The notes beneath the pieces were generated by a model that was not told the DNA's origin, did no database searches, and saw nothing but the letters and a program-made list of their open reading frames with translations. DNA of 64,000 bases, taken from assembly GCA_036384915.1 (NCBI GenBank), contig DASVLJ010000027.1, forward strand, positions 1 through 64,000, given 5' to 3'. Positions 40,901 to 51,378 of the stretch are shown piece after piece. The position numbers were made by a program, and so were the translations under genes. The DNA comes from PKWO01 sp036384915. Its GTDB lineage: Bacteria > Pseudomonadota > Gammaproteobacteria > Burkholderiales > Burkholderiaceae_D. Numbering within the stretch: the first letter of the stretch is position 1; every line of letters starts with the position of its first letter.

Positions 40901-42019
40901 TTGAAATCAATCATCGAAAAATCGCGGCGCCTGGTCGTCAAGGTTGGGTCGTCCCTCGTCACCAACGACGGCAAGGGGCTGGACCATGCCGCTATTGCCA
41001 AGTGGGCGCAACAGATCGCGCAATTACGCCAGATGGGCAAGGAAGTCGTGCTGGTCAGTTCGGGCGCCATCGCCGAAGGCATGCAGCGTCTCGGTTTCGA
41101 CAAGCGTCCGACGGGCATCCATGAACTGCAGGCTTGCGCCGCCGTCGGCCAAATGGGCCTGGCGCAAATCTATGAAACCAGTTTTCGCGCTCACGCCCTG
41201 GGTACGGCGCAGGTGCTCTTGACGCACGCCGACCTGGCCGACCGTGAACGCTACCTCAACGCGCGCTCCACACTGTTCACACTGCTGCGTCTTGGTGTGA
41301 TCCCCATCATCAACGAGAATGACACGGTCGTCACCGATGAAATCAAGTTCGGCGACAACGATACGCTGGGGGCGCTTGTGGCCAACCTGCTCGAAGCCGA
41401 TGCGCTGATCATCCTGACCGACCAGCGCGGCCTCTACACGGCCGATCCGCGGCGCGATCCGGCTGCCGAGTTCGTCCACGAAGCGCGCGCCGGCGACCCC
41501 GAACTCGAAGCCATGGCCGGCGGTGCCGGCAGCGCGATCGGACGCGGGGGCATGCTGACCAAGATTCTTGCAGCCAAGCGCGCCGCCGCTTCGGGGGCGC
41601 ACACCGTGATCGCATGGGGGCGAGAAGACCATGCCCTGGTGCGCCTGGCGCATGGCGAAGCGATCGGTACGCAACTGACGGCGCAAACGGGACACTTGAC
41701 GGCGCGCAAGCAATGGATGGCGGATCATTTGCAGACCGCAGGGAAAGTTACGCTCGATGCCGGCGCTGTGCAAAAATTGACGACTGAAGGCAAATCGCTG
41801 TTGCCCATCGGTGTGGTGGCGGTGGCGGGAGAATTCGGCCGCGGCGACGTCATTACCTGTATCGATGAGGCCGGTCGTGCGATCGCGCGCGGTATTACCA
41901 ACTATGCAAGCTCGGAGGCGCGCCGCATCATACGCAAGCCTTCGGCGGAGATCGCGGCGATACTCGGATTCGTTGAAGAGCCGGAATTGATCCACCGCGA
42001 CAATATGGTCTTGTTATAG
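40901..42019 (+). CDS. proB: Glutamate 5-kinase
   Basis: A 372-residue enzyme for the first step of proline synthesis. It has an amino-acid-kinase domain (about 1-255; RLVVKVGSSLVTN and INENDTVVTDEIKFGDND are the marks) and a C-terminal PUA domain (about 275-355). Full-length ProB with PUA is the proline-inhibited type. The start is a TTG, supported by GGGGAAG 8 bp upstream; no ATG or GTG fits better. Confidence 0.95.
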   Translation: MKSIIEKSRRLVVKVGSSLVTNDGKGLDHAAIAKWAQQIAQLRQMGKEVVLVSSGAIAEGMQRLGFDKRPTGIHELQACAAVGQMGLAQIYETSFRAHALGTAQVLLTHADLADRERYLNARSTLFTLLRLGVIPIINENDTVVTDEIKFGDNDTLGALVANLLEADALIILTDQRGLYTADPRRDPAAEFVHEARAGDPELEAMAGGAGSAIGRGGMLTKILAAKRAAASGAHTVIAWGREDHALVRLAHGEAIGTQLTAQTGHLTARKQWMADHLQTAGKVTLDAGAVQKLTTEGKSLLPIGVVAVAGEFGRGDVITCIDEAGRAIARGITNYASSEARRIIRKPSAEIAAILGFVEEPELIHRDNMVLL

Positions 42020-42056
42020 GGCGGCAAAGCACGCCCTATAGGTGGCTCAGGACAGA

Positions 42057-42569
42057 TCAACTCTGCGGGCTGAACGGCGTGCGGTGATAACGCATGTCGT
42101 TGACGATGGCATCGGGCTTGCCCGGCATCTGGCTATCCTTGCAGACGTACTCCTTGGCCAGGGTGGCATGCTGCACGGTGGGGCCCTTTACGACGATTGG
42201 CAGCCATTGCGGGTCGCGCGCCTTGGTCCAGCTGCCATCCGCGTTGCCGACGGCATACAGCTTGTGCTCCATGGTGGCGCAGCGCAAGCCTTCGTAGCTC
42301 ACATTCTTTGCGCCGCCGGGGCTGACTGCCACCATGGTATAGCGCGCCACGCCATCCTTGCCAACCGTCAGCGACTTGGCGTCGATAGAGAACTTCAAGC
42401 CCGTGAGGCCGGTATAGAAACTTAGCAGGTCGGCATCTTTTGGGGCATCCGGCGTCTGCCAGCCGGCTTCCACGAATGCATCCTCGTCATCGGCTGCGGC
42501 GCAAGGCAGGGCGATGGCACACAGCAGAACTGCCGCGCCGGCAAGGCGCGTCATACGGATAGTGGTCAT
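42057..42569 (-). CDS. CNP1-like family exported protein
   Basis: A 170-residue protein with a signal peptide (MTTIRMTRLAGAAVLLCAIALP, cleavage probably after CAAA near residue 25). The mature part resembles the CNP1-like family, named after a Neisseria protein, whose function is unknown. Two cysteines (in LRCATME and YVCKDS) could form a disulfide. It sits 6 bp downstream of rppH and is likely co-transcribed with it. Confidence 0.75.
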   Translation of the reverse strand: MTTIRMTRLAGAAVLLCAIALPCAAADDEDAFVEAGWQTPDAPKDADLLSFYTGLTGLKFSIDAKSLTVGKDGVARYTMVAVSPGGAKNVSYEGLRCATMEHKLYAVGNADGSWTKARDPQWLPIVVKGPTVQHATLAKEYVCKDSQMPGKPDAIVNDMRYHRTPFSPQS

Positions 42570-42575
42570 GCAGTC

Positions 42576-43172
42576 TTACTCCTGTTTCGATTCTTCGCCC
42601 GAAGGCGCGGTTTCGGCGCACGGCGTTTCCGGCTCCGTCCTGGCTTCGCCACAGGGCGCCGCCGGACGGGGGGTGTTGCGCTTCTGGCCGTAGTGCGACG
42701 GGCGGTTCAGGTAACGCGAGAGTTCCTGCAGAGCGCGCTGATAGACTTCACGCTTGAATTCGATCACCACGTCGAGCGGCACCCAATAGTCATGCCAGCG
42801 CCAAGCGTCGAATTCGGGATGGTCGGTGATACGCAGGTTGACGTCGCAATCGCGGCCCATCATGCGCAACAGGAACCAGATCTGCTTCTGGCCGCGATAG
42901 TGGCCGCGGATCTCACGCTTGATGAAACGGTCCGGCACTTCGTAGCGCAGCCAGTCGCGCGTCCGGCCGATGATTTTCACATGTTCCGCGCGCAGCCCGA
43001 TTTCTTCCTCCAGTTCCCGGAACATGGCTTGCTCGGGGGTTTCGCCGTACTTGATGCCGCCCTGCGGAAACTGCCAGGAATGCTCGCGTACGCGCTTGCC
43101 CCACCATACCTCGTTACGGGTATTGAGCAAAATAATGCCGACGTTCGGGCGGAAGCCTTCACGATCCAGCAT
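42576..43172 (-). CDS. rppH: RNA pyrophosphohydrolase
   Basis: A 198-residue Nudix hydrolase that removes pyrophosphate from 5'-triphosphate mRNA ends and so triggers RNase E decay. GFRPNVGIILLN opens the protein, and the Nudix box runs from GGIKYGET through RELEEEIGL (about 38-60). The last 40 residues are a Pro/Glu-rich tail of no known role. ATG 43172 has GAGGTG just upstream; a GTG 12 bp earlier is possible. It is divergent from proS. Confidence 0.94.
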   Translation of the reverse strand: MLDREGFRPNVGIILLNTRNEVWWGKRVREHSWQFPQGGIKYGETPEQAMFRELEEEIGLRAEHVKIIGRTRDWLRYEVPDRFIKREIRGHYRGQKQIWFLLRMMGRDCDVNLRITDHPEFDAWRWHDYWVPLDVVIEFKREVYQRALQELSRYLNRPSHYGQKRNTPRPAAPCGEARTEPETPCAETAPSGEESKQE

Positions 43173-43417
43173 GTCGCACCTCAAAACTTTCTGCGGCCGA
43201 GCGTCCTTCCACTCGAACTAGACGGCTCCCGGGCCAAACCCGATTCGCTTGTGGCGTGGGCGGCATTTGGGTGCGGAAGTGTGCACCGGCGGTGGCGCCT
43301 GAAGCGGCGCAAACCGGGGATCCGTCATCATTTGTGCAAAGAATGGGCGCATCAGCCAGCTAATCCTTTAAAATTAAGTTGATTATAACCCTCTCTTTTT
43401 AAAAAGAATTCATCGAT

Positions 43418-45145
<1,728 letters not shown>

Positions 45146-45147
45146 CC

Positions 45148-45765
45148 ATGCGGCGTCGGGCTGCCTGCCTGGCTTGGGGACTGGCCCTGAGTCTGGGCCT
45201 GAGCCTTGCGGGTCAGGCCTGGGCCGGCAACCAGAAAGAAGAGGCGATGGCCGATTCGGTGCGTATTGCGCTATCGCGCACCATCACCGACCCGCGCCCG
45301 CCCAGGCCCCAATTCTCTTCGATCGAACAAAAGATCAAGTTCCTGTATTGGCGCGGCGAGATGTCGGAGCGGCTCAAGAAGTCGCTTGCCGACACCCAGA
45401 CCCGGCGCGAATTCCTCGATACCCTCTGGTATGAAGCCAAGCGCGCCGGGCTCGACCCGCAGATGGTGCTGGGCCTGATCCAGGTCGAGTCGGGCTTTTC
45501 CAAGTACGCCATCTCGACCGCCGGCGCGCGCGGCTACATGCAGGTGATGCCGTTCTGGACGCGCATCATCGGTGACGGCGATGCCGAGAAGCTGTTCAAT
45601 ATGCAGACCAATTTGCGCTATGGCTGCTCGGTCTTGCGCATGTATATCGATCAGGAGAAGGGGGATTTGTTTTTGGCGCTTGGTCGCTATAACGGCAGCC
45701 GGGGGCAACCGCAGTATCCGGATGCGGTTCGGGCTGCTTGGAAGCGGTGGGAATATAAGGAGTAG
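45148..45765 (+). CDS. Lytic transglycosylase (SLT family)
   Basis: A 205-residue periplasmic muramidase-like enzyme cutting glycan strands to 1,6-anhydro-muropeptides. It has a signal peptide (cleavage after AWA, residue 26) and an SLT domain from about 95. The catalytic Glu114 lies in QVESGFSKYAIS, followed by GARGYMQVMPFW. ATG 45148 lies 2 bp after the proS stop; a TTG at 45142 overlaps it. Its products are substrates for AmpD, encoded at 52.8-53.4 kb. Confidence 0.9.
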   Translation: MRRRAACLAWGLALSLGLSLAGQAWAGNQKEEAMADSVRIALSRTITDPRPPRPQFSSIEQKIKFLYWRGEMSERLKKSLADTQTRREFLDTLWYEAKRAGLDPQMVLGLIQVESGFSKYAISTAGARGYMQVMPFWTRIIGDGDAEKLFNMQTNLRYGCSVLRMYIDQEKGDLFLALGRYNGSRGQPQYPDAVRAAWKRWEYKE

Positions 45766-46054
45766 CTGGAACTCCCCTCGCCCGTTCGCGGGAGAGGGGT
45801 GGGCCGCGCAGGCGGGGATCCAGGAGACTATTGGCCCCCACTTTCCGTATCCTTTCAGCGGAAACCCCCGTAGGGGGGAGCTTGTGCGCCCGCCTTTTTG
45901 CATACTTTTGGGCGGCCGGCCAGGCCGGAGCAAAAAAGTATGCGGCTGCCGGGCCGCACCCGGCAAAGGAGGTTGTGCCTCAACTAGACCGTTCGCGAAG
46001 CGATTGAAAGGACGCGCGCGGCAGGAGGTGTCGAGCCAAGAAAATCGGCCCCAT
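45766..46054. repeat. Intergenic region with two repeat-like hairpins
   Basis: No credible gene. Nine bases after the transglycosylase stop, CCCCTC (45774-45779) pairs with GAGGGG (45794-45799), with an inner CCCG/CGGG stem and TTCG loop. Further on, GCATACTTTT (45900-45909) and AAAAGTATGC (45934-45943) form a perfect 10-bp inverted repeat around a GC-rich loop. Neither is followed by a T-tract. Both look like dispersed intergenic palindromes. Confidence 0.5.
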
Positions 46055-46091
46055 AAACAAAAACGCCCGCGCGATGCGGGCGTTTTTGTTT
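46055..46091. terminator. Bidirectional rho-independent terminator
   Basis: AAACAAAAACGCCCGC (46055-46070) and its exact complement (46076-46091) form a 16-bp stem with a 5-nt loop. The A-tract on one side and T-tract on the other allow termination in both directions. It separates the convergent transglycosylase and SWIB genes. Confidence 0.9.
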
Positions 46092-46105
46092 GGTACCAGG
46101 CAGGA

Positions 46106-46624
46106 TTATTTCAAGTGACCGGAAATGAGCTTGGTCATTTCGAACATGGACACTTGCTTCTTGCCACCAAAGATTGCCTTGAGCTTTTCATCGGCGTCGA
46201 TCATGCGCTTGTTGAGCTCGTTTTGCAGCTTGAACTTCTTGATGTACTCCCACACCTTCTTGGTGACTTCCGTACGCGGCAGCGGATTGGCGCCGACGAC
46301 GGCAGCCAGGACTGCAGACGGGGTCATCGCCTTCATGAAGGCTGCATTCGGCTTGCGCGGGGTCTTGGGCTTTGCTGCTGCCTTGGGAGCGGCCTTCTTG
46401 GCTGCGGGCTTGGCTGCCGCCTTGGGCGCTGCTGCCTTCTTTGCTGCGGGCTTTGCTGCTGCCTTCTTCGCTGCCGGCTTGGCGGCAGGCTTTGCTGCAG
46501 CGGGCTTCTTTGCCGCGGGCTTTGCCGCCGGCTTTGCTGCTGCCTTGGCAGGCTTTGCGGCGGGTTTCTTTGCGGCGGGCTTCTTTGCTGCAGGTTTTGC
46601 TGCTGGTTTCTTGGCTGTTGCCAT
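46106..46624 (-). CDS. SWIB/MDM2 domain protein with histone H1-like Ala/Lys/Pro tail
   Basis: A 172-residue protein in two parts. Residues 1-90 are an almost pure Ala/Lys/Pro repeat (KKPAAKPAAK units) like the C-tail of histone H1, predicted disordered and DNA-binding. Residues 95-172 form a SWIB domain (NAAFMKAMTPSAVLAAVVG, then VWEYIKKFKLQ), a fold known from eukaryotic chromatin remodellers and Chlamydia. ATG 46624 follows GGAGGC at normal spacing. A nucleoid-associated role is inference. A second H1-like protein, with a closely similar start, is encoded at 58.8 kb. Confidence 0.88.
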   Translation of the reverse strand: MATAKKPAAKPAAKKPAAKKPAAKPAKAAAKPAAKPAAKKPAAAKPAAKPAAKKAAAKPAAKKAAAPKAAAKPAAKKAAPKAAAKPKTPRKPNAAFMKAMTPSAVLAAVVGANPLPRTEVTKKVWEYIKKFKLQNELNKRMIDADEKLKAIFGGKKQVSMFEMTKLISGHLK

Positions 46625-46902
46625 CTCTAAGCCTCCTTCACAATTGTGTTGGGAAAACGCGTCTAGCACGCACCGCTAATAGTGGTGCGGTTTCCCTCGT
46701 AGTGCAAGTGTTTTTTGCGTGAATTTGAACGATTTTCATAGGGGAGTGTGGTGCGAGCATCCAAAACGGCGCCTGCAACCACGGGGAAAATGCGTTTTGC
46801 GTCCGAGGCGCCGCAGCGGCGGCGGGGGTTTCGAGAGCGGAGTGTGCTGCAATCGGAAGGAGAAAGGCGGGCGGCGCGATGTTGGGGAGGAGGGGGATGC
46901 CT
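46625..46902. other. Intergenic region between ffh and the SWIB gene
   Basis: It should contain the SWIB promoter on the minus strand, but I saw only a weak candidate (TTGCAC followed 17 bp later by CACTAT). A short GCACC/GGTGC hairpin lies close to the gene. Several short open frames lack ribosome sites. Confidence 0.35.
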
Positions 46903-46931
46903 CATAGGGGAAATAGCCGGTTTCCCCTATG
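46903..46931 (-). terminator. Stem-loop after ffh
   Basis: CATAGGGGAAA (46903-46913) and TTTCCCCTATG (46921-46931) form a perfect 11-bp stem with a 7-nt loop, starting 14 nt past the ffh stop on the minus strand. There is no T-tract, so it may stabilise the 3' end or assist factor-dependent termination. Confidence 0.45.
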
Positions 46932-46945
46932 ACGAGACGCGAAAC

Positions 46946-48313
46946 TCAGCGCATGCCCGGCATCATGCTCTTCATGCTGCGCATCATTTTCAGCATGCCA
47001 CCGCCCTTCAGCTTCTTCATCATGGACTGCATCTGTTCGAATTGCGACAGCATGCGGTTCACCTCCTGGACCTGTACGCCGGCACCGGCGGCGATGCGGC
47101 GTTTGCGCGACGCTTTGATCAAGTCGGGCTTGGCGCGCTCGGCCGGCGTCATCGAGTTGATGATGCCTTCCATGCGGCGCACCTGCTTTTCCGCCTGATC
47201 CATGTTGGCATTGCCGGCCGCTTGCTGGAACTGGGCCGGAAGCTTGTCGAGGAGCCCCGCCATGCCGCCCATTTTCTTCATCTGGCTGATTTGGGCCTTG
47301 AAGTCGTTCAAATCGAACTTGCCGCCGGCCTTGAGCTTGGCGGCCATATCCTGCGCCGCCTCCATGTCCACGCCTTTGCGCGCTTCTTCGATCAAGGCCA
47401 GGATGTCGCCCATGCCGAGAATGCGGTCGGCCATGCGCTGCGGGTCGAAGGCTTCCAGGCCGTCGAGCTTTTCGGCCACGCCGGTGAATTTGACCGGCTT
47501 GCCGGTGATGTGGCGCACCGACAGCGCCGCGCCGCCGCGCGCATCGCCGTCGAGCTTGGTCAGCACCACCCCTGTCAGCGGCAGGGCGTCGTTGAATGCC
47601 TTGGCTGTGTTGACGGCGTCCTGGCCCAGCATGGCGTCGACCACGAACAGCGTCTCGATCGGCTTGATCGCGGCATGCAGCGCAGCGATTTCCTGCATCA
47701 TCGCTTCGTCGATGCCGAGACGGCCGGCCGTGTCGACGATCAGCACGTCGTGGAAGTGTTTTTTGGCATAGTCGAGCGCGGCCAGGGCGATATCGACCGG
47801 CTTGTCGGTCGGCTTGGAGGGAAAGAAGTCGGCGCCGGCCTGGCCTGTGACGGTTTCGAGCTGGCCGATCGCAGCGGGGCGGTAGACGTCGGCCGAGACG
47901 GTCAAGACCTTTTTCTTCTTTTGTTCGCGCAGGTATTTGGCCAGCTTGCCCACGGTGGTGGTCTTGCCGGCGCCTTGCAGGCCCGCCATCAGGATGATCG
48001 CGGGCGGCTGGGTCGCAAAGTTCAATTGCGAGGCTTCGGGGCCGAGGTCGGCGCCCATCAGGGAGGCCAGTTCGCGCTGCACCACGCCGACCAAGGCCTG
48101 GCCCGGCGTGAGCGAGCCGATGACTTCTTCGCCCATGGCCTTTTCCTTGACGCGCGCGATGAATTCGCGCACGGCGGGCAGGGCGACGTCGGCTTCCAGC
48201 AGGGCAAGCCGGACTTCGCGCAGCATCTCGGCGGTGTTCGATTCGGTCAGGCGCGCTTCGCCGCGCATGGTCTTGACGACCTTGTGCAGCCGTTGGGTGA
48301 GATTGTCGAGCAT
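46946..48313 (-). CDS. ffh: Signal recognition particle protein Ffh
   Basis: A 455-residue GTPase that binds 4.5S RNA and delivers nascent membrane proteins to FtsY. The N domain (about 1-90) precedes the G domain with G1 GLQGAGKTTT and DTAGRLG. The C-terminal methionine-rich M domain has many Met, ending LKMMRSMKSMMPGMR. The frame is open upstream, but MLDNLTQRLHKVVKTMRG is the standard start. It is divergent from the CcsA-like gene, with 197 bp between starts. Confidence 0.97.
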   Translation of the reverse strand: MLDNLTQRLHKVVKTMRGEARLTESNTAEMLREVRLALLEADVALPAVREFIARVKEKAMGEEVIGSLTPGQALVGVVQRELASLMGADLGPEASQLNFATQPPAIILMAGLQGAGKTTTVGKLAKYLREQKKKKVLTVSADVYRPAAIGQLETVTGQAGADFFPSKPTDKPVDIALAALDYAKKHFHDVLIVDTAGRLGIDEAMMQEIAALHAAIKPIETLFVVDAMLGQDAVNTAKAFNDALPLTGVVLTKLDGDARGGAALSVRHITGKPVKFTGVAEKLDGLEAFDPQRMADRILGMGDILALIEEARKGVDMEAAQDMAAKLKAGGKFDLNDFKAQISQMKKMGGMAGLLDKLPAQFQQAAGNANMDQAEKQVRRMEGIINSMTPAERAKPDLIKASRKRRIAAGAGVQVQEVNRMLSQFEQMQSMMKKLKGGGMLKMMRSMKSMMPGMR

Positions 48314-48510
48314 GGTGATATCTATCAGGAAACAGAGTGGGCGGATGCGCCTTGACGTTTGCGGTATCCCGCATTTTACCCGATTGGAACAGGCGGTTCG
48401 CCTGCCGCGGCTGGCGCAATGCCCGATATGATATGGCCGGAATCCTGCCGGACAAGGCCGGAGCGCGACGCGGGTCTGGAGAAGCGACGCTCTTGAGTTA
48501 CACTTAGCAC

Positions 48511-49341
48511 ATGGAATCCCTGCTTCCGCTCGCCGCATCCCCTGTCGTTCCCATCATTGCGGCCTTACTCTACCTGCTCGCCACCTTCCTGCCGGGCCGC
48601 CTGCGTACGCCGATTTCGGCCGCAGTCGTGGCCGGCTGGCTGGTCCACGCGCTGGCCCTGGCCGCCGCTATCGATGCGCACGGCGCCTTGCGCGTCGGCT
48701 TTGCGCTCATGCTTTCCGTTACGCTTTGGGTCTCCGTGGCCGCCTACTGGCTGGAAAACCGCAATTTCGCGCTCGACAGCCTGCGTGTGCTGGTCTTGCC
48801 TTGCGCCGCGCTGGCCACACTGTTGCCGCTGGCGTTTCCCGGCGAGATTGCCGCACTTGAGGGGCGCTCGCCTCTGTTTTCCTGGCATGTGGCGATCGCC
48901 ATCCTGGCCTATAGTACGCTCACCATCGCGGCTTTCCATGCGCTCCTGATGGCGCTGCAAGAGTCGCGCCTGCACGCCAGTTTGAGCGGGGAGAGCGGTT
49001 GGTTCGGTGCGGCCATCGACGGCCTGCCTGCCCTGCTGACAATGGAAAAGCTGCTGTTTCGCCTGATCGCGTTCGGCTTCATCCTCTTGACACTGACCGT
49101 GGTATCGGGCCTGCTATTTTCGGAACAATTGTTCGGCAAGGCGTTCAAGTTCGAGCACAAGACCGTATTTACCCTCTTGTCGTGGGGGCTGTTCGGCGCG
49201 CTGCTGGCCGGGCGGCGCTGGCGCGGCTGGCGCGGCAAGACGGCCTTGCGCTTTTTTCTCGGCGGCTTCATTGCCCTGCTGCTCGGCTATGTCGGCAGCC
49301 GCTTCGTATACGAAGTCATTTTGGGCCGCCCCTTCCTATGA
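48511..49341 (+). CDS. CcsA-like cytochrome c biogenesis membrane protein
   Basis: A 276-residue polytopic protein with about eight membrane helices. It matches the cytochrome c assembly (CcsA/YpjD-like) family; the best part is FSWHVAIAILAYSTLTIAAFHALLMALQE, with a histidine that could be a haem ligand, and the later FKFEHKTVFTLLSWGLFG with another. Homologues next to ffh in proteobacteria have an unsettled role, so this may not be part of a full Ccm system. Its stop overlaps the next gene by 4 bp. Confidence 0.78.
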   Translation: MESLLPLAASPVVPIIAALLYLLATFLPGRLRTPISAAVVAGWLVHALALAAAIDAHGALRVGFALMLSVTLWVSVAAYWLENRNFALDSLRVLVLPCAALATLLPLAFPGEIAALEGRSPLFSWHVAIAILAYSTLTIAAFHALLMALQESRLHASLSGESGWFGAAIDGLPALLTMEKLLFRLIAFGFILLTLTVVSGLLFSEQLFGKAFKFEHKTVFTLLSWGLFGALLAGRRWRGWRGKTALRFFLGGFIALLLGYVGSRFVYEVILGRPFL

Positions 49342-49586
49342 GACTGCTTATCTGGCTAATTGTCGGCCTGGCTGTCGTGGTCTGGCTCAAACGCTTTCTG
49401 GCACGCGCGGCGCATCAGGAACAGCACGGCGGCGCAGGGCAAGCTGGTGTACCGCGCCAGCGCCAAAGCGAAGCCATGGTGCAATGTGCCCATTGCGGCG
49501 TGCATTTCCCGGCTTCCGAAGCCCTTGCCGGCGCCGATGGCGCCGTCTATTGCAGCACTGAACACCGCCAACTAGCCCGGCAATGA
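49338..49586 (+). CDS. PP0621-like small membrane protein with a cysteine motif
   Basis: An 82-residue protein: one N-terminal membrane helix (about 2-17), a short basic linker, then a treble-clef-like segment with CAHC and a third cysteine in VYCSTEH, probably binding zinc. The pattern fits the PP0621 family of unknown function. It overlaps the CcsA-like gene and pilS by 4 bp each, so it is translated within this operon. Confidence 0.7.
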   Translation: MRLLIWLIVGLAVVVWLKRFLARAAHQEQHGGAGQAGVPRQRQSEAMVQCAHCGVHFPASEALAGADGAVYCSTEHRQLARQ

Positions 49587-51337
49587 ATTTGACGCGTCTC
49601 GCGCGGCCTCTGCGCTCACCCAAGCTGCGCGACAGCTTCTGGCGCACGCTGATGACCTTCAATGTCACGCGGGTCGTGATCGCGATATTGTTGTTCGCCT
49701 TGCTGGCGCTCAACATCAAACGCGGCGTCTCCGAGACCGAGCACGACATTTATTGGCAGACCTGCGTCGTCTATCTTGCCCTATCGATCCTGTTCGCCGG
49801 ATTCGCCTTCTATTACCGCGGCCGTTTCATCGTGCAGTTGTTGATACAGATCACGGCCGACATCGTCGCGATCTCGCTGCTCTATGCCGCTTCGGGCGGC
49901 GCGCGCGGCGGTTTGGCGATTCTTTACCTGTTCCCGCTGGCCGGCGGCGCCGTGCTGCTGCCGCTGTTGTGGGCGCTGTTTTTCGTCTCTGCCGTGACGA
50001 TCTTCCTGCTGGCCGAAAGCGGCTACCAGTTGTTTACTGCCGTGGCCGATGCCTCGATGTCGCAGTCCGGCCTCTATGGCGCCTCCTTCTTCGCCTCGGT
50101 TTTTGTCATCAACCGCCTGGCGGCGCGCGTGATCAACCAGGAGGAATTGGCGGCGCAGCGCGGCCAGGAATTGCAGGTGCAGGAAGCGATCAACCGGCTG
50201 GTGATCGCCGACATGGGCGACGGTATTCTCGTGGTCGAGCGCGACAGTTCGGTGCAGATCAGCAACCCCGCCGCCGAAAGCATGCTGGGCGTGTCGCTGT
50301 CCGGGTCCGCCAGCCGCTTCCGTCTGGTCGACCGGCCCGCGCTGGCGCCGATTGCCGAGGCATTCTTCGCCTGGCTCGGGAAAACCGAACGCGAGCGCGC
50401 GGCGGCCGATTCCCTATTTGTCGTGGTGCGGCCCGGCGAGGACGCCAGCCTGCTGGGGGCGACGACGATCTGGGGCTGGCGCCGCGAACTATCGGTCCGC
50501 CTGAAATTGCGTTTCGGCACGGTAAAGGCCATCGGGCTGGAAGGCGACCGCACCGTGATCTTCCTGCAGGACGTGACCGAGATCGAGAACCAGGCGCAGC
50601 AACTGAAACTCGCCTCGATGGGGCGGCTGACCGCCAGCATTGCACACGAGGTGCGCAATCCGCTGTCGGCGATTTCCTATGCCCAGTCGCTGCTGGCGGA
50701 GGACGCCGATTCGCCCTCCGCCAAACGGCTGTTGAACATCATCGGCGACAATGTCGCGCGTTTGAACCGCATGATCGAGGATATCCTGAGCCTGTCGCGC
50801 AAGGCACAGGTGCACGGCGAACCGATCGTCTTGCTGCCTTTCGTCAGCGAGATCGCCGAGGAATTGCGCGAGACGCACAAGGCGCCGGATGAAACGATCG
50901 AATTGATCGATATCGGCGCGCATAGCGTGCGCTTCGACCCGCTGCATCTTCGTGAAGTCTTGATGAACCTGTTGTCGAACGCGATCCGTTATGCCAGCCG
51001 CAAGCCGGGCAGCGTGCGGCTGCATCTGGTCGAGAATGGCAAGCATCTGGAATTGCATGTGCAAGACGACGGGGCGGCAATTTCGCCCGAGGTGCGCTCC
51101 CACCTGTTCGAGCCGTTTTACACCACCTCGTCCAAGGGGACGGGGCTGGGCCTCTATTTGGCGCGCGAGCTCTGTCTCAACAACGGCGCCATGCTCGACT
51201 ACGAATACCGCATGGAAAAGTCCGAGCAAGGGCAGGATGAGGCGCGCGGGCGCTTCGTCGTGACGTTTTCCGCGGAGGATTCGTCAGGTGACGGCCTAGC
51301 CGTCGAGCCGGCGGCCGCTGCGAGCCGCCGTACCTGA
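49583..51337 (+). CDS. pilS: Sensor histidine kinase PilS-like
   Basis: A 584-residue membrane kinase. About six hydrophobic helices occupy residues 28-180, then comes a PAS-like region (about 195-335). The dimerisation domain has the phospho-accepting His355 in SIAHEVRNPLSAI, and the ATPase domain has LLSNAIRYA and GTGLGLYLA. Six membrane helices plus the adjacent sigma-54 regulator identify the PilS/PilR pair, which controls pilin transcription. The N-terminal overlap with the preceding small gene is 4 bp. Confidence 0.88.
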   Translation: MNLTRLARPLRSPKLRDSFWRTLMTFNVTRVVIAILLFALLALNIKRGVSETEHDIYWQTCVVYLALSILFAGFAFYYRGRFIVQLLIQITADIVAISLLYAASGGARGGLAILYLFPLAGGAVLLPLLWALFFVSAVTIFLLAESGYQLFTAVADASMSQSGLYGASFFASVFVINRLAARVINQEELAAQRGQELQVQEAINRLVIADMGDGILVVERDSSVQISNPAAESMLGVSLSGSASRFRLVDRPALAPIAEAFFAWLGKTERERAAADSLFVVVRPGEDASLLGATTIWGWRRELSVRLKLRFGTVKAIGLEGDRTVIFLQDVTEIENQAQQLKLASMGRLTASIAHEVRNPLSAISYAQSLLAEDADSPSAKRLLNIIGDNVARLNRMIEDILSLSRKAQVHGEPIVLLPFVSEIAEELRETHKAPDETIELIDIGAHSVRFDPLHLREVLMNLLSNAIRYASRKPGSVRLHLVENGKHLELHVQDDGAAISPEVRSHLFEPFYTTSSKGTGLGLYLARELCLNNGAMLDYEYRMEKSEQGQDEARGRFVVTFSAEDSSGDGLAVEPAAAASRRT

Positions 51338-51378
51338 AATGATATGATCGTACTCCACCAGATTTTTCCGCCCGGCCC

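Noticed and set aside
46748..48355. Plus-strand frame opposite ffh
   Set aside because: Shadow of ffh; no ribosome site and no recognisable domain.
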